The notes beneath the pieces are model-generated. The model searched no databases, had not been told where the DNA came from, and worked only from the letters and a program-made list of their open reading frames with translations. Positions 52,501-62,387 of a stretch of DNA of 64,000 nt are shown here, piece after piece. Each line of letters begins with the position of its first letter. Position 1 is the first letter of the stretch. The stretch lies in contig DHWB01000012.1 in the NCBI GenBank assembly GCA_002412965.1, forward strand, positions 17,697 through 81,696, read 5' to 3'. Source of the stretch: Desulfomicrobium sp. UBA5193. Lineage in GTDB: Bacteria > Desulfobacterota > Desulfovibrionia > Desulfovibrionales > Desulfomicrobiaceae. The translations under genes were made by a program, and so were the position numbers.

Positions 52501-53700
52501 TCAGGTCAAGGAAGACGGGAGGTTGCGACGCAAAAATTCTCGTCCGGCAAGCGGCAGGGCCAGGGCAAAAAAAACGCCCAGCGTAAGAAAGGTCGGGGCG
52601 AGTCCCTGCGCATCGGCGAGCCAACCGACCACCGGCCCGGTCAGCACGAAGCCAAGACGAAAGACCAGACTGTGCAGGGACAGGATGCTCGCCCTGTTCG
52701 AACGCTGACTCAGCGCCTGCAAACGGGATCGCATGAGCGGACCTTGCAGGCCGCGCATGGCCGTGAGCAGATAGTAGAACAGGAACCCGCCCAGTGCAGT
52801 GGTCGCGGCCAGGCCAAAATAGGCCACCACGATCAACGCAAAAAAAAGCAGGTACATGCCCTTCATCCCGACACGCGTCTGAACCCGGTGGCTGTTTGCC
52901 GCGGCCAGGGCCACGACCAGATTGGCTCCGGCCCAGACCGGGCCGAACCAGGTCAGAGGCACACGGCACTCCTGCATGTACGGCTGGATGAGCCAGACCA
53001 TATAAAAGGACGCCAGCCCCAAGAGCATCCCGCTGACAATGGTCGCGCGGATGGCCGCGCTCTCCAGAAAGGCGTGGCGGCATACCCCCAGGGCTTCGGC
53101 CAGGTGCGACGTGACGGGTCCGCAGGATTCGGACTTGGGCTCGCGCAGAGACAGGCACAACGCAAGCGCCACGCCCCAGACCACGATCTGGGCCACAAAG
53201 GGAAGCAGGGGCCAATGGGCGTACATGAGCCCGGCAAAGAGGGCTCCTACGGCCTCCCCCCCCTGCCCCCAGCCGACCATGCGACCGTCGCAGCGGGTAT
53301 AGAGGTCCACCCTGCCCCCGGCCCGCAGGGTCTCGAAAAGGAGCGCCGTGTCCGATCCGCTGATGAAGGCATAGGAAACGCCGAGCAGCAGTTCCGCAAC
53401 CAGCACACCCCAAAAGGTATCCGCCACCAGATACCACGCCCAGCCGAGCAGACCAAAAAGACAGGCTACGATCAAGGCCCAGCGATAGCCGAGACGGTCG
53501 CTGACATAGCCGGACGGATACTCCATGACCACGCTGGCCAGGGAGAAAAAGACCTGCAGGGACAGGATCTCCGTCAGGGTCAGGCCAATCTCGTCCTTCC
53601 AGAAGAGCGTGATGACGGCCATGGGGAAGAGGGTCATCTTCAGGGCCGCAAAGATGTTGAGCGTCAGCAGTGTCCGCCGAATGCCGACGTCGTCTACCAT
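52501..53700 (-). CDS. Major facilitator superfamily transporter
   Basis: 399-aa inner-membrane protein with about twelve hydrophobic segments and an MFS loop motif (SGYVSDRLGYRWALI) between segments 2 and 3. Substrate unknown. It lies upstream of the cobalamin riboswitch on the same strand, 98 bp from the aptamer, so it is unlikely to be riboswitch controlled; whether its transcript reads into the riboswitch is unclear, no terminator was seen. Confidence 0.88.
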   Translation of the reverse strand: MVDDVGIRRTLLTLNIFAALKMTLFPMAVITLFWKDEIGLTLTEILSLQVFFSLASVVMEYPSGYVSDRLGYRWALIVACLFGLLGWAWYLVADTFWGVLVAELLLGVSYAFISGSDTALLFETLRAGGRVDLYTRCDGRMVGWGQGGEAVGALFAGLMYAHWPLLPFVAQIVVWGVALALCLSLREPKSESCGPVTSHLAEALGVCRHAFLESAAIRATIVSGMLLGLASFYMVWLIQPYMQECRVPLTWFGPVWAGANLVVALAAANSHRVQTRVGMKGMYLLFFALIVVAYFGLAATTALGGFLFYYLLTAMRGLQGPLMRSRLQALSQRSNRASILSLHSLVFRLGFVLTGPVVGWLADAQGLAPTFLTLGVFFALALPLAGREFLRRNLPSSLT

Positions 53701-53760
53701 GCCCGCCTCAAGGCGACCGCGCCCCTGGTCTGCAATCCGGCTTGAAAAGTCATGGGGTTT

Positions 53761-54876
53761 CTACGCTCGCAGCAAGGGGCCGAACATCCGCCCGGACATG
53801 CGCGGCTTGCCCACCAGTTGCGGAACCAGATAATTCAAACCCAGGATGACCGGCAGGCACAGGCACAGGCTGACCATGGCAACCAGCGCGCTGACGAAGA
53901 ACACGGTCCACCCGTCTCCTGGAAGATTGGCGACGCACCATGCGGCCAGGGGGGCGTTCACGAAATGATAAAAAACTCCGTTCAGGCCAAGCAGGATGAG
54001 CGCGTTGCGGCCGAAAAAGGCCAGACCTCGCACCTCCTGAAGCGCCCGTCCCAAGGCCAGGACCATTGCCGAACCAGCCAGGGCCGTGATGGGAAACCAG
54101 ATGAAATGCCCATGTCCGGACAGAAGAATGATCACGGCCTGCAGATATCGAAATGGCCCCTGATTAAGATCATAGGTCAGGTGCACGATTGCCAGGGCAG
54201 CCAGGCACAGCGCCACTGATCGCCCTGGCGTCACGAAGTTCAAGACAGGGCTCCGCCCGAGCAGAAACCCGACAAGGTAAAACGCATACACTACAGGCAC
54301 TTCGTGCAGCAGCCAAAAGCTTAGGTTCTGGCCAAAAAAGAAATACTCCGCGTTGAGCGCATCTCCGGCGATGTAGCAGGCCAGCGCCGTAAGCAGAATC
54401 TTGGTCGGGGAATCCAGAAACCAGCGCAGGAGATGATGCACGCACTCCACGCTGACAAGGCAGGCCACAAACCACATCGGAATATTGAACAGGGGGAAAC
54501 CGAGCCCTGTGGACACGGCGGCCTGGACGTACCCTTTGGCGCTTGAAAGATCGACGATGGGAAACCAGCCGGGAAGGAGCAGGGACATCACAGCCAGCAG
54601 CAGGCTGAAAAAAAGATATGGGACAATGCGGCTGGCCAGGGTCGATTTGATGAATACCGAAGAAGGAGCCGTGCTCGGCTTGGCCCCGCGGATCCAGCCC
54701 GAGAGGATGAAGAAGAGAATCATGTGAAACGAGTAGATCCACTTGTATTGAGCGGCCGCGGCCGGATTCTTGAGATACATGATCTGTTCGACGAAATGCC
54801 CGTAATAGACAAGCAGGAGCCCCACGGCCCGGGCCACATCGATCGCATCCAGCCGTCCCTGTTCCGCTTCCTTCAT
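53761..54876 (-). CDS. Acyltransferase family 3 membrane protein
   Basis: 371 aa from the ATG at 54876 with AAGGAG upstream. About ten hydrophobic segments; the N-terminal DAIDVARAVGLLLVYYGHFV contains the family's conserved His, and YSFHMILFFILSGW is typical. Such proteins O-acylate surface sugars in the inner membrane (OafA-like or OPG-like). Substrate unknown. Preceded by the qrc terminator and therefore has a separate promoter. Confidence 0.85.
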   Translation of the reverse strand: MKEAEQGRLDAIDVARAVGLLLVYYGHFVEQIMYLKNPAAAAQYKWIYSFHMILFFILSGWIRGAKPSTAPSSVFIKSTLASRIVPYLFFSLLLAVMSLLLPGWFPIVDLSSAKGYVQAAVSTGLGFPLFNIPMWFVACLVSVECVHHLLRWFLDSPTKILLTALACYIAGDALNAEYFFFGQNLSFWLLHEVPVVYAFYLVGFLLGRSPVLNFVTPGRSVALCLAALAIVHLTYDLNQGPFRYLQAVIILLSGHGHFIWFPITALAGSAMVLALGRALQEVRGLAFFGRNALILLGLNGVFYHFVNAPLAAWCVANLPGDGWTVFFVSALVAMVSLCLCLPVILGLNYLVPQLVGKPRMSGRMFGPLLRA

Positions 54877-54968
54877 GACAACTCCTTGCGGACGCTGGCG
54901 CATGTCCGCTCATCGAAATCAAACACCGTTCAATCTATGAGCACAGGTGACGTCCCTTTGTCATCCCC

Positions 54969-54997
54969 AAAAAAAAAGGCCCCGAAGGGCCTTTTTT
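54969..54997 (-). terminator. Terminator of the qrc operon
   Basis: GGCCC / GGGCC-type stem with GAA loop flanked by A- and T-runs; can act on both strands. Confidence 0.88.
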
Positions 54998-55012
54998 GGA
55001 AACTAACCGTCT

Positions 55013-56248
55013 TTACTTGTTCAGCTTCACTTCCTGCGGGAAGATCGGCAGATAGCGGTAGGACAGACTCATCACGAAGATGCCGTAGGCTACGATCATC
55101 AGCGACGTGGACCACTCAGCCCAGTTGGGCATATACGAGGTCCAACGATCGAAAGGCATGACCGGAACGGCCAGGGCCTGAACCGTGAAGACGAAACGGT
55201 TGATGGTCACGCCGCAGGCAGCAAGGATCACGGCGATGTACATCAGGGCCGGACGATTGCGGACGGCGGGCAGGATGAGCATGACGGCAGGCAGGAGGCC
55301 GCACCACAACAACTCGGCCCACAGCCAGATGGTCCCGTAGCCGTGCTCGCTGCTGTACATCTGATCGAATGTCAGCCCCATCCCGGGCAGGATTCCCTTG
55401 GCCCAGGCATAGGTGTCAATGATCTTGAAGAACATGTAGACGCACAGGAGCAGACCGGAGATCTTGCCCATGAGCTTCTTGGTTTCATAACTAACCAGCT
55501 TGCGGCCGGTAATGGTTTCCATGAATGCCGCGCAAAGCATGGTAAAACCGGGACCGGTTGCGATGGCCGAGGAGATGAACAGGAAGAAGGTCCAAGGCCA
55601 GATGAAGAATCCCTCACGGAACACAAACGGACGACCGAAGAGGACGCCGTACATGCCACCCAGGGACCCCTGGTGGAAGAAGGACAGGAAAGTTCCGATG
55701 CCGGCAAAAAGCGGCATGTACACATGGAAGTTATGCGCGATGTGGTGACACAGCCTGTTTTCGTTGATCTTCCGGTTTTCCAGAATGAGCGGTACAAACT
55801 CGATGATCAATACTGTCAGGTAACAGGTGATGCAGAAGATGACTTCCGTCAACATGGAGTGAACGTTCGGGTGCCAGTATCCGAACCATGCCCTCAGCGG
55901 CTGTCCTACGTCGAGCACCAGCACCAGCATCGCGCCGGAGTAGCAGAGAAAGCCGACGATTACCGCTAGATTGATAATGTTTTTAAGTTCATCGATGCGG
56001 ATGATGTACCGCAGGAAACCGGAAAAAAATGCTCCGGCGCCCAGGGCGATGACCGCCAAGTCAAAGGTGATCCACAGGCCGAACCCGAAATAGTTGTCCA
56101 GGCCCGTCACACCGATACCGGTTCCCAGAACCTTGAACGCGCCGTATCCACCCCAGGCGAGGAAGATGCTGATCACGCCCAACCAGACCAGGAACTTCCC
56201 AACAGAACAACGTTCCACCCCTTCGGGCCAGTACGCTCTATCAGACAT
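55013..56248 (-). CDS. qrcD: Qrc complex membrane subunit QrcD (NrfD family)
   Basis: 411 aa from the ATG at 56248 (AAGGGGGG upstream; an ATG 18 nt earlier is less likely). Ten predicted membrane segments of the NrfD/PsrC type with motifs such as GLDNYFGFGLWITFDLAVIALG and WHPNVHSMLTE. It binds menaquinone and couples electron transfer from the Fe-S subunit to the membrane. Overlaps qrcC by 8 bp. Last gene of the operon. Confidence 0.95.
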   Translation of the reverse strand: MSDRAYWPEGVERCSVGKFLVWLGVISIFLAWGGYGAFKVLGTGIGVTGLDNYFGFGLWITFDLAVIALGAGAFFSGFLRYIIRIDELKNIINLAVIVGFLCYSGAMLVLVLDVGQPLRAWFGYWHPNVHSMLTEVIFCITCYLTVLIIEFVPLILENRKINENRLCHHIAHNFHVYMPLFAGIGTFLSFFHQGSLGGMYGVLFGRPFVFREGFFIWPWTFFLFISSAIATGPGFTMLCAAFMETITGRKLVSYETKKLMGKISGLLLCVYMFFKIIDTYAWAKGILPGMGLTFDQMYSSEHGYGTIWLWAELLWCGLLPAVMLILPAVRNRPALMYIAVILAACGVTINRFVFTVQALAVPVMPFDRWTSYMPNWAEWSTSLMIVAYGIFVMSLSYRYLPIFPQEVKLNK

Positions 56249-57011
56249 GTTCGCCCCCCTTCGCATTCTTCAGGTAATTGTCCCCGAGTTTCCTGACCCA
56301 TTCCCGCTTGGAATAATAATAAACCTGCGGATCGGTGCCGAGTTTTACCAGCAAACGGAAAGCGAACTTGGTCGCGGCCATCTTGCTGACTTCGTGCTCG
56401 GGATTGTTCAGATTGCCGAATTTCATGGCTCCGGTCGGACAGATTTCCGCACACGCCGGGATGTATGCATCTTCAGCCAGTTCCGTCGGATCTTCACCGT
56501 TCATTCGAGCCTGTTCCTTGGCCGCGTTGAAGCGATGGTGACAGAAGGTGCATTTCTCGACCACGCCGCGAGGACGGGCCGATACATACGGGGTCAGAGT
56601 CTTCTCCATGCCTTCGGGCCAGATTGGATCAAACCAGTTAAAATAACGAGAGTGGTAGGGGCAGGCCGCCATGCAGTACCGACATCCGATACAGCGGGGA
56701 TAGACCTGGCTGACGATTCCACCTTCCTCATCCTTCAGGGTCGCCACAACGGGACAAACCGTAGAACAGGAGGGCTTGCCGCACTGCATGCAAGGCCGAG
56801 GCAAATAGGCTACCTCATGCTCGGGAAAGGGCTTCTCGTTGGACAATTCGTATATGTTCATCCAGTCGGTGCTACGCAACTTGTTGGAGGCATCGACTTC
56901 GGGGGGCAGATTGTTCTCCGCCTTGCAGGCCACGGCGCAGGCACCGCAGCCGGTGCATTTGTCAAGGTCGATGACCATGCCCCATTTTACTTTGAATTCT
57001 TTTGCTTGCAT
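56241..57011 (-). CDS. qrcC: Qrc complex iron-sulfur subunit QrcC
   Basis: 256-aa ferredoxin-like subunit with cysteine groups for up to four clusters: CTGCGACAVAC, CMQCGKPSCSTVC, CIGCRYCMAAC and CTFCHH...CAEIC. Carries electrons from the cytochrome/QrcB side to QrcD. Located 40 bp after qrcB. Orientation in Qrc is periplasmic; its export would be by piggy-back on Tat-exported QrcB, since no signal peptide is seen. Confidence 0.94.
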   Translation of the reverse strand: MQAKEFKVKWGMVIDLDKCTGCGACAVACKAENNLPPEVDASNKLRSTDWMNIYELSNEKPFPEHEVAYLPRPCMQCGKPSCSTVCPVVATLKDEEGGIVSQVYPRCIGCRYCMAACPYHSRYFNWFDPIWPEGMEKTLTPYVSARPRGVVEKCTFCHHRFNAAKEQARMNGEDPTELAEDAYIPACAEICPTGAMKFGNLNNPEHEVSKMAATKFAFRLLVKLGTDPQVYYYSKREWVRKLGDNYLKNAKGGEHV

Positions 57012-57051
57012 TGTGAATATCCTCTTATTTTCTCCAGGTGCTCAAGAATCT

Positions 57052-59106
57052 CTACGCCTTACTGACGGTAACCTGGGCCGCGCCGAAGCGGGACAGACCA
57101 CCCTGGGCCTCGGCGGCCAGCAGTTTGAAGACGTTGTCTCCCTTGCCTCTGGAAAAATCATCCCATGCAGTATGACCAAAGCCCAAAGGTGCCACCACGG
57201 TGTCGTTCATCACACCTTCGAAGATGCGCACGCGAGCTTTGCATTCACCAGCAGCATTGGCCAGCTTGACCAAGTCGTCCTTTTTCAGGCCAAGATTCTT
57301 GGCCGTGGCGCCGTTCACCATCACATACATCTCCCGGCCAAGCATTTCGTCGAAACGAATGGCATTGGTTCCAAAAGGCGGCGTGGCGATCTTGGCGCTA
57401 CCGATCTTGAGGCGGACAGGGGCCACCAGAGACAGAGACTTGCCGTCTTTGGCCGGAACAGTGAGAGCCTCCAGGGGGGCTGTCCACAGGGCCAGATCCT
57501 GAACCGGGAATTCTTCGGCAATCCAGGGCGTTCCCTCGACCAGTGCGTCAAAATCGGCACCAATGGCTTCGGCTTTGGCCTTGACCACATCCTCGAAGGT
57601 TTCAAACCCGAGCTCCAGACCGGCCTGTGCGGCAACGGCCAACAGAACGTCGCCAGTGGGCTTGGTGTCGAAAACGGGTTTGATGACCGCACCGGCAACC
57701 GTGTAATTGGGCTGACCGGAACCATAGGGGCTGTAGGCATCGTCCAGGCGCTCAAAAGCGTAGCTGTCGGGCATGATCAAATCGGCCATGGCTGCGGTTT
57801 CGTCCATGAACGAACTGAACGAGACCACGAAGCCGGCCTTGTCAATGGCGGCCTGGGCCTTGGTCAGATTGGGCATGGCATAGGCGGGGTTGGCACCGTA
57901 AACCATGAGCATGGCCGGAGCGTTGGCCGAGCCGTCGGCAATGCCGGTCAAATAAGCCACCAGGTCGTTGCCGAACATGGTCTTCTTGTCGGCGGCGGCC
58001 TCAATGACCTTCGGAGCCCAAGGCAGAATCCGCACACCGCCGGCCGCGTTGACGCGTTCCAGAAGCATGTTCAGGCACATGCCCGCGGCGGCTTCGAAAG
58101 CGCCCAGACCCTGGCCGGATTCGGAAGCGGTCAACACCAGGGGCCTGCCGGACTTGACCAGTTCCTTGGCCAGGCCGTTGATCATGTCGACGGAAACTCC
58201 GGTGATCTCGGCCACTTTTTCAGGCTGGTAATTCTGTTCCACGTACTTGGAGAACGCGGCGAAACCAGGCCAGGATGAACGGTCACGTCCGGATTTGATG
58301 ATCACCGAGGCCAGTCCCAATGCCAAAACCGGCTCGGTGCCCGCCACACAGGGAATCCAGGAATCGGCAACGGCCGTGGTCCCGTTCTGGGCAGGCCCGA
58401 CATAGACGTACTTCACGCCTTTCGCGCGGCTGGCGGAAAAGGCCTTGCCATTGCGGGCCACGTTGCCCCAGGAGCCAACAGCGTCGGCACCCAGCATGAG
58501 CACATAGCTCGCATTCTCAATGTCGTAGCCGACCTGACCGTCTCCACCCAGCATTGCCAGGGCGGCAGCGGCAGGAGCGCTCTCGCTCGGCATGAAAAAA
58601 GATTTGTCGGATCCAAGCTTGCCGACCACACCTGACAAGACATCGGTCACGGAACCGGTCTCGTCACCGCTGATCATGGCCACATCAGCGCCGGCGCTCT
58701 TCAATTTCTCGGCCAGGATGCCTTCGGCCTCTTCCCAGCTGATGTCCTTGAATTTGTCTCCGTCCTTGACCTTGGGGTTCTTGATCCGAGACGGGCTGTA
58801 CAGGAGCTGCACGCTGGCCGCACCCAAGGGACAGATTCCGCCCAGGCTTAAAGGATGATCAGGGTTGCCCGTCGCCACGACCGGATTGCCGGCCACGGTC
58901 TTGATCTTGATGCCATAGGCATCGCTACCCAATTTGCACAGCGCCGGAACACTCAGTTCCGCGCCATAATTGAGAGTGGGGATCCAGGGCCAGTTTTGAG
59001 TCCAGATAGACACGTCATCCAAGGTCTTCCAGACCACAGGAGTAAAGAGGCTACCTACGACGCCGCCAGTCACCAAAGAAATAAAGCTTCTTCTGTCGAG
59101 TCCCAT
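57052..59106 (-). CDS. qrcB: Qrc complex molybdopterin-fold subunit QrcB
   Basis: 684 aa with a twin-arginine signal (DRRSFISLVTGG). The fold is that of molybdopterin oxidoreductases (residues about 40-600: GNPVVATGNPDHPLSLGGICP, ADLIMPDSYAFERLDDA), but the usual four-cysteine cluster motif near the N-terminus is missing; only two cysteines are seen there. This agrees with the reported lack of Mo and Fe-S in QrcB of Desulfovibrio. It is a structural electron-path subunit rather than an enzyme by this evidence. Confidence 0.94.
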   Translation of the reverse strand: MGLDRRSFISLVTGGVVGSLFTPVVWKTLDDVSIWTQNWPWIPTLNYGAELSVPALCKLGSDAYGIKIKTVAGNPVVATGNPDHPLSLGGICPLGAASVQLLYSPSRIKNPKVKDGDKFKDISWEEAEGILAEKLKSAGADVAMISGDETGSVTDVLSGVVGKLGSDKSFFMPSESAPAAAALAMLGGDGQVGYDIENASYVLMLGADAVGSWGNVARNGKAFSASRAKGVKYVYVGPAQNGTTAVADSWIPCVAGTEPVLALGLASVIIKSGRDRSSWPGFAAFSKYVEQNYQPEKVAEITGVSVDMINGLAKELVKSGRPLVLTASESGQGLGAFEAAAGMCLNMLLERVNAAGGVRILPWAPKVIEAAADKKTMFGNDLVAYLTGIADGSANAPAMLMVYGANPAYAMPNLTKAQAAIDKAGFVVSFSSFMDETAAMADLIMPDSYAFERLDDAYSPYGSGQPNYTVAGAVIKPVFDTKPTGDVLLAVAAQAGLELGFETFEDVVKAKAEAIGADFDALVEGTPWIAEEFPVQDLALWTAPLEALTVPAKDGKSLSLVAPVRLKIGSAKIATPPFGTNAIRFDEMLGREMYVMVNGATAKNLGLKKDDLVKLANAAGECKARVRIFEGVMNDTVVAPLGFGHTAWDDFSRGKGDNVFKLLAAEAQGGLSRFGAAQVTVSKA

Positions 59107-59124
59107 CGTAAATCCACTCCTCTC

Positions 59125-59667
59125 TTATTTATGACACACGAAGCAGGCGTTGCTGGCGCCATTCTGAGCATGGCATTCTTCACACTGCCACATCTTCATG
59201 GTATCCTTGCTGTAGCCCGAGAGCTTGTTTTCATAATAGACGGGCGGGGTGCTCATGCTGGCCACGTCCGGATGACAAGCGGTGCACTCAAATTTTTCCT
59301 TGTGCGCGATGTGAGAGAAATAAACGTTGTCCGGCTGTTTCTGGTACGTGAGCCATTCAACTTCCTTTTCCTTCTGCACGTACTCGGCTACGTAACGAGC
59401 CTCGTCAGGATCTTCCCCCTGCACATCCTCATGACAGCCGACACAGTTCTCGTTCGTGGGCAGGCCGGTAAAGGAGCCATTCTCCCGAAACGCATGGCAA
59501 TCCTCGCATGCCATGCCTTGACCGTCCACATGCACGACGTGATCGAACCGGATGGGTTGCGCCTTTTGGCTATAAAGGACTTTCGGAAAGCCCCACCAGC
59601 CAAGCACGATCGATGCCACCAAACCAATCAGGAATGGCAACACCACGCAGCTTTTGCATTTTGCCAC
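59125..59667 (-). CDS. qrcA: Qrc complex multiheme cytochrome c QrcA
   Basis: 180 aa, one N-terminal membrane anchor (about 9-26) and five canonical heme-c motifs (CxxCH at residues 54, 75, 128, 162 and 175). Published QrcA is described as hexaheme; I see no sixth CxxCH here. It receives electrons from periplasmic type I cytochrome c3 and passes them to the rest of Qrc. First gene of the qrcABCD operon, 18 bp before qrcB. Confidence 0.95.
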   Translation of the reverse strand: MAKCKSCVVLPFLIGLVASIVLGWWGFPKVLYSQKAQPIRFDHVVHVDGQGMACEDCHAFRENGSFTGLPTNENCVGCHEDVQGEDPDEARYVAEYVQKEKEVEWLTYQKQPDNVYFSHIAHKEKFECTACHPDVASMSTPPVYYENKLSGYSKDTMKMWQCEECHAQNGASNACFVCHK

Positions 59668-59731
59668 AGTCCTCTCCTCCTACCGCGTTGAGATGAAATT
59701 TGAAAAAAACGCACACAAAATAATTGCCCTC

Positions 59732-59760
59732 ATGTATTCAAGAGGCTCATGCTGTGTCAA
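59732..59760 (-). promoter_or_regulatory. Likely promoter of qrcABCD
   Basis: Minus strand: TTGACA (59755-59760), 17-bp spacer, ATACAT (59732-59737), about 65 nt upstream of the qrcA start. The -10 is imperfect. Confidence 0.5.
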
Positions 59761-59862
59761 GAGATAATGAAAAAAATCACGATCTTCCGCCCAGCCATAA
59801 CCCCTTTGCAATATTCGAAATTCAGCGGTTCGCGAACAATACCCCACTAATACGCTCGGCAA

Positions 59863-60426
59863 TCATGTGCCTGATTCCACAAGGAACGGCGAATCGAATT
59901 CCGCAAGCCTCGGCAGACGCGTATCCTTGTCCGACATGATCGGCTGCAAGGCGGGCCAAGCAATGCCCAAATCCGGATCAGTGCACAGGATGCCCGCATC
60001 ATGTTCCGGCGAATAAAAGCGGTCGACCTTGTACAGAAATTCGGTATTCGGCTCCAAGGTCATGTATCCATGAGCCAACCCCGCAGGGATGAACAGCTGC
60101 ATAAAATTCTGCGCGGAGAGAGTGAAGCCCTGCCAGCGGCCAAAGGTCGGCGACGCTTTGCGCAGATCCACTACCACATCGAAGACCGCGCCCCGGACCA
60201 CCCGCACCAGCTTGGTCTGGGCCATGGGTGGAGTTTGTAAGTGCAGGCCGCGCAGCACTCCGGCATGGACGGAAAAGGCCTCGTTGTCCTGCACAAAATC
60301 AATGCTGAGCCCGTGCGCGTCAAACTGGCGACGGCTGTACGTTTCACAGAAATACCCACGGTGATCCCCAAACACATGGGGCTTGAGCAAGAGCACTCCG
60401 GGAATCTCGGTTCGTGTCACATCCAT
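59863..60426 (-). CDS. rfbC: dTDP-4-dehydrorhamnose 3,5-epimerase
   Basis: 187 aa cupin-fold epimerase of dTDP-rhamnose synthesis. Recognised by GVLRGLHLQ (catalytic His), DVVVDLRKASPTFG, the QLFIPAGLAHGYMTLE stretch and DPDLGIAWP. Cytoplasmic. It stands alone here; rfbABD are not in the window. Upstream of qrcA on the same strand with 195 bp between. Confidence 0.93.
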   Translation of the reverse strand: MDVTRTEIPGVLLLKPHVFGDHRGYFCETYSRRQFDAHGLSIDFVQDNEAFSVHAGVLRGLHLQTPPMAQTKLVRVVRGAVFDVVVDLRKASPTFGRWQGFTLSAQNFMQLFIPAGLAHGYMTLEPNTEFLYKVDRFYSPEHDAGILCTDPDLGIAWPALQPIMSDKDTRLPRLAEFDSPFLVESGT

Positions 60427-60691
60427 TCTTGACCATCCTTGTCTTCAGGGTTGAGCGCCTCTTCGAGTATAGAAAGAACCACCGAAAAACAATCGTTCAC
60501 CAATCCAAACAATCGACCTCGGCAAGAGCGCGACAGGACAGCGACGGCATAGATATAACCGCAGCCCCATGTGTGTGGTGATCGGCATCGGTCAAATTTC
60601 AGGCACGCCCGTTCTCCAGGGCCTCGCCCCCAGACGCACGAATGGCCCGGCTTTTCAGCCGGACCATTCACAAACGACGCTACCGCTAAAT
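60427..60691. other. Gene-free region with hairpin
   Basis: No supported gene. A strong stem-loop at 60640-60669 (GAATGGCCCGGCT / AGCCGGACCATTC, one mismatch) has no U-run. An 84-codon minus-strand frame through here has no ribosome site and unusual composition and is rejected. Confidence 0.5.
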
Positions 60692-60725
60692 AAAAAAGCC
60701 GCGAAATCTTTTTGATTTCAGCGGC
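60692..60725 (-). terminator. Terminator of tRNA-Ser cluster
   Basis: Minus strand: GCCGC-GAAATC / GATTTC-GCGGC stem with 5-nt loop then six T, just after tRNA-Ser(UGA). Confidence 0.88.
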
Positions 60726-60736
60726 GTAAGCGCAAA

Positions 60737-60827
60737 TGGCGGAGGGTTAGGGATTCGAACCCCAGATGCCCGCAAAGGCATGCCGGTTTTCAAGACCGGT
60801 GCAATCAACCAGCTCTGCCAACCCTCC
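60737..60827 (-). tRNA. tRNA-Ser (UGA)
   Basis: 91 nt including CCA. Acceptor GGAGGGT / ACCCTCC, anticodon loop CUUGAAA (anticodon UGA), long variable arm GCATGCCTTTGCGGGCAT typical of class II tRNAs. Confidence 0.95.
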
Positions 60828-60832
60828 AGGGG

Positions 60833-60929
<97 letters not shown>

Positions 60930-61094
60930 GTCCGTTGAAGAAGTGGCTAGTTATCCAAAACCCTATGGAGCGTCAACAAAAAAGACGAACCGCTTCCAAC
61001 TGTCCCGTTCTTTTGACAGCGGGCCAAGGATGCGGCAAAAAGAGATCTTCGGCTCGATAATCTTTTTCTCAATGCTTCGGCGTGGAGGAATCCC

Positions 61095-62387
61095 TTGAAA
61101 GACTCCGTCATTCATCTCGGCCTGGCTGGCCTCGGCACGGTCGGCTCCGGACTTGTAAAAATCATCCAGGAAAACAACGACTGGATCGTTCGCAGACTGG
61201 GCAAGACCTTGAAGGTCAAAACCATCATGGTCCGTGACCTGGGCAAGGCAAGAAACGTCGTTCCCTCCCCGGAAACGACATTCACCACCAGCATCGACGA
61301 CCTGATCGGCGATCCCGAGATCGACATCATCGTCGAACTGGCCGGGGGCATCGATTTCCCCCGCAAACTGATCACCCAGGCCCTGAACCACGGCAAGTCC
61401 GTGGTCACCGCCAACAAGGCCCTCCTGGCCCAGTACGGTCCGGAGCTCTTCGAACTGGCGGCCAGCAAGAACCTCGGGCTCTATTACGAAGCCAGCGTGG
61501 CCGGGGGCATCCCCATCATCCAGACCCTAAAGGAAAGCCTGGCAGGCAACCGCATCAAGGCCATGACCGGCATATTGAACGGCACAGCCAACTTCATCAT
61601 GTCCGAAATGTCCGAAAAGGGTGAGGATTTCGCCACGGTCCTGGCCAAGGCCCAGGCCAAGGGCTATGCTGAGGCAGACCCGACCCTCGACATCGAAGGC
61701 ATCGACGCGGCCCACAAGCTGGTCATCCTCATCCGCCTCGCCTACGGCCTGGATTTCCCCATGAGCAAACTCACGGTGGAAGGGATCTCCAAGGTGGAGC
61801 AGTTCGATATCATCCTGGCCAAGGAATTCGGATACCGCCTGAAGCTTTTGGCCCAGGTCCGAGAAAAATCCGGCCTGCTTCATGCCGGAGTCTATCCGGC
61901 CCTCCTGCGCCAGGACCACATCCTGGCCAAGGTCGATGGCCCGTTCAATTCCATATTACTGGAAGGCAACGCCGTCGGGCCTGTCATGCTTTACGGCCAA
62001 GGCGCCGGGGATCTGCCCACGGGCAGCGCCGTCCTGGCCGACATCCTGGCTCTGGCCCGCACCAACTGCGTGCCCAACAACACGGGATTCCTGGAAGCGC
62101 GCCTCCCCCAGGCCCAGATCCTGGCCCCGGAACTGACCGTGTTCCGCCATTATTTCCGCTTCACAGTGGTCGACCGGCCCGGAGTCATGGCCTCCATCGC
62201 GGGGGTCATGGGCGAATACAACATCAGCATCGCCCAGGTCGTGCAGCGGCAATACGCACCCGATGACGGCGTGCCGATCGTCTTCATCAGCCATTCGGCC
62301 CAGATGCAAAACGTGACGGCCGCCTTGGAAACAATCAAGAAATTCAGCTTTGTGCTCGATCCTCCGGTGCACTACAGGATCATCTGA
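61095..62387 (+). CDS. hom: Homoserine dehydrogenase
   Basis: 430 aa starting with TTG at 61095 behind TGGAGGAA. NAD(P)-binding GLAGLGTVGSG at the N-terminus, catalytic KAMTGILNGTANFI segment, substrate region EADPTLDIEGIDAAHK, and a C-terminal ACT domain (about 350-430: FTVVDRPGVMASIAGVMGE) for feedback by threonine or another amino acid. Converts aspartate semialdehyde to homoserine. Its stop overlaps the next start by one base. Confidence 0.95.
   Translation: MKDSVIHLGLAGLGTVGSGLVKIIQENNDWIVRRLGKTLKVKTIMVRDLGKARNVVPSPETTFTTSIDDLIGDPEIDIIVELAGGIDFPRKLITQALNHGKSVVTANKALLAQYGPELFELAASKNLGLYYEASVAGGIPIIQTLKESLAGNRIKAMTGILNGTANFIMSEMSEKGEDFATVLAKAQAKGYAEADPTLDIEGIDAAHKLVILIRLAYGLDFPMSKLTVEGISKVEQFDIILAKEFGYRLKLLAQVREKSGLLHAGVYPALLRQDHILAKVDGPFNSILLEGNAVGPVMLYGQGAGDLPTGSAVLADILALARTNCVPNNTGFLEARLPQAQILAPELTVFRHYFRFTVVDRPGVMASIAGVMGEYNISIAQVVQRQYAPDDGVPIVFISHSAQMQNVTAALETIKKFSFVLDPPVHYRII

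Noticed and set aside
60417..60671. 84-codon minus-strand frame between rfbC and tRNA-Ser
   Set aside because: No ribosome site, no family pattern, crosses a strong non-coding hairpin.
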